Assembly: GCF_018371055.1 (NCBI RefSeq) | Contig: NZ_JAGYZD010000069.1 | Span: 1-7,695, forward strand | Reading direction: 5' to 3' | From: Finegoldia magna | GTDB lineage: Bacteria > Bacillota > Clostridia > Tissierellales > Peptoniphilaceae | DNA: 7,695 nucleotides | Shown here: positions 6,524-7,695 of the stretch, one piece after another | Layout of the letters: each line of letters starts with the position of its first letter | Numbering within the stretch: position 1 is the first letter of the stretch | Notes under the pieces: generated by a model | Databases searched by the model: none | Told to the model about the DNA's origin: nothing | Seen by the model: the letters and a program-made list of their open reading frames with translations, nothing else | Made by a program: the position numbers and the translations under genes

Positions 6524-7695
6524 GTGGAAAAATTATTGATTGCAAGAGGAAACGAAGATATCGAACTTCTTTCAAATAAAGTAAATCAACATGGGCTTAT
6601 TGTAGGAGCGACTGGAAGCGGAAAGACAGTTACATTAAAAGTGTTGTGCGAATATTTCTCAGATTTGGGAGTGCCAACTATTTTGTCAGACGTTAAGGGA
6701 GATTTGTCAAACTTAGCATCGGTTGGTGAAATGAACGATAATCTTAAATCTAGACTAGATGAAATGAATATCACTGATTTTAATTTCAAAAACTATCCTG
6801 TAAATTTGTGGGATGTTTACGGAGAAGCTGGACTTCCATTGAGAGTTTCAGTTTCTGAAATGGGTCCGATTTTGTTATCGCAAATTTTGGATTTGAACGA
6901 TACACAAGCTGGAATTTTGAATATTGCATTCAGGGTTTCAGATGAGGAAGGACTATTGTTGTTGGACATAAAAGATTTGCGTTCTATGCTTAATCATTTG
7001 TCAGACAACAGGGAAGTTTATTCAAAAAAATACGGAAATATCACAACTCAAAGTATCAGTGCAATCATGAGAAAATTATTGTACATCGAAGATATGGGTG
7101 CAGATAAATTCTTGGGAGAACCAAGTTTGGATATAAGAGATTTGATGAAGACAGATTCTGATGGACGCGGATTTGTGAATATAATTTCTGCGGCAAAACT
7201 TATCAACGATAAAAACTTGTATTCAATGTTTTTGTTGTGGCTATTATCAGAACTTTTCGAATCACTACCAGAAGTTGGCAATCCAGAAATCCCAAAACTT
7301 GTGTTCTTCTTTGACGAAGCACATTTGTTATTCGATAATGCAAACAAGATGATAATGGATAAAATCGAACAAGTTGTAAGACTCATTCGTTCAAAAGGTG
7401 TGGGAATATTCTTCATAACACAAAACCCACTAGACATTCCAGATTCGATTTCTTCGCAATTAGGAAATAGAATTGTGCATCAATTGAGAGCTTTCTCTCC
7501 AAAAGAATTGAAGGCTGTGCAAAAAGTTTCTGAAACTTTCAGAGCAAACTCAGATATGAATGTAAAAGATGAAATTGTAAACTTAAGAACAGGTGAAGCG
7601 TTGATTTCATTTTTGGATGAAAAAGGAGCACCAAGTATAACTAAAAAAGGACTTGTACTTCCACCACACTCATCGTTTACGCCACTTTCTCAATC
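6524..7695 (+). CDS. HerA-like ATPase, DUF853/YjgR family, 3'-truncated by window edge
   Basis: P-loop NTPase of the FtsK/HerA superclass; 390 residues are visible, out of about 480-500 usual for the family, and the frame is open at the right edge. Walker A is GATGSGKT (28-35), followed by the SDVKGDLSNL segment typical of YjgR-type proteins. Walker B is LVFFFDEAH, with Asp264-Glu265 (bases about 7313-7318). The sensor-like FITQNPLDIPDSI and QLGNRIVHQLRAF segments follow, as do the arginine-containing VRLIRSKGVG and the family's C-terminal GEALISFLDEKGAP. All ATPase motifs are intact. Despite the helicase-like label, the cellular role of this family is not established, and it lacks the N-terminal HAS-barrel of true HerA. 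GTG start with a strong ribosome binding site, 16 nt after the membrane protein gene, so probably the last visible gene of the operon. Confidence 0.9.
   Translation, partial: MEKLLIARGNEDIELLSNKVNQHGLIVGATGSGKTVTLKVLCEYFSDLGVPTILSDVKGDLSNLASVGEMNDNLKSRLDEMNITDFNFKNYPVNLWDVYGEAGLPLRVSVSEMGPILLSQILDLNDTQAGILNIAFRVSDEEGLLLLDIKDLRSMLNHLSDNREVYSKKYGNITTQSISAIMRKLLYIEDMGADKFLGEPSLDIRDLMKTDSDGRGFVNIISAAKLINDKNLYSMFLLWLLSELFESLPEVGNPEIPKLVFFFDEAHLLFDNANKMIMDKIEQVVRLIRSKGVGIFFITQNPLDIPDSISSQLGNRIVHQLRAFSPKELKAVQKVSETFRANSDMNVKDEIVNLRTGEALISFLDEKGAPSITKKGLVLPPHSSFTPLSQ

Noticed and set aside
7048..7437. 129-codon open frame on the minus strand
   Set aside because: It lies wholly inside the HerA-like ATPase gene, opposite its Walker B and sensor region, whose protein motifs clearly fix the + strand frame.
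2470..7695. Reading the five-gene operon as a defence island because it contains a HerA-like ATPase
   Set aside because: The ATPase is of the broadly conserved YjgR/DUF853 type, and its neighbours are housekeeping or signalling genes with no nuclease, Sir2, methylase-of-DNA or mobile element in view.

Overview
The window is a gene-dense, AT-rich stretch in which every supported gene lies on the + strand. The low GC, purine-rich GGAGG ribosome binding sites, frequent TTG/GTG starts and protein families (PadR/HAAS/DUF4097 cassette, YpsC-type RNA methyltransferase, Firmicutes-type glucose-6-phosphate isomerase) point to a low-GC Gram-positive anaerobe. A Tissierellia coccus such as Finegoldia or a relative is my best guess. 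That is an inference from style, not proof.

Region 1 (1-922) is the 3' part of a DNA polymerase IV gene (dinB), cut by the window edge, with a C-terminal sliding-clamp-binding motif. Region 2 (about 930-2381) is a self-contained two-gene cassette: a near-consensus promoter, a PadR-type repressor, an abutting gene for a HAAS + DUF4097 adhesin-like beta-solenoid protein, and a clear intrinsic terminator. An inverted repeat over the promoter could be the PadR operator.

Region 3 (2383 to the end) reads as one operon of five tightly packed genes with gaps of 12, 8, 1 and 16 nt. They encode a THUMP-domain RNA methyltransferase, a PAS-SpoIIE/RsbU-type PP2C phosphatase, glucose-6-phosphate isomerase (pgi), a short membrane protein resembling the C-terminal half of AI-2E family transporters, and a HerA-like (DUF853/YjgR-type) ATPase cut by the right edge. 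The operon has a candidate promoter whose -35 is overlaid by a perfect 12-bp palindrome. No terminator is visible between its genes.

The genes look like housekeeping and signalling functions on an ordinary chromosome. I see no tRNA, rRNA, CRISPR array, insertion sequence or phage gene. The points most worth a second look are the PadR-HAAS-DUF4097 cassette whose effector lacks any membrane anchor, the SpoIIE-type phosphatase with no anti-sigma partner in view, the half-length AI-2E-like protein, and the two palindromic candidate operators. I do not see convincing evidence of a wholly new system.
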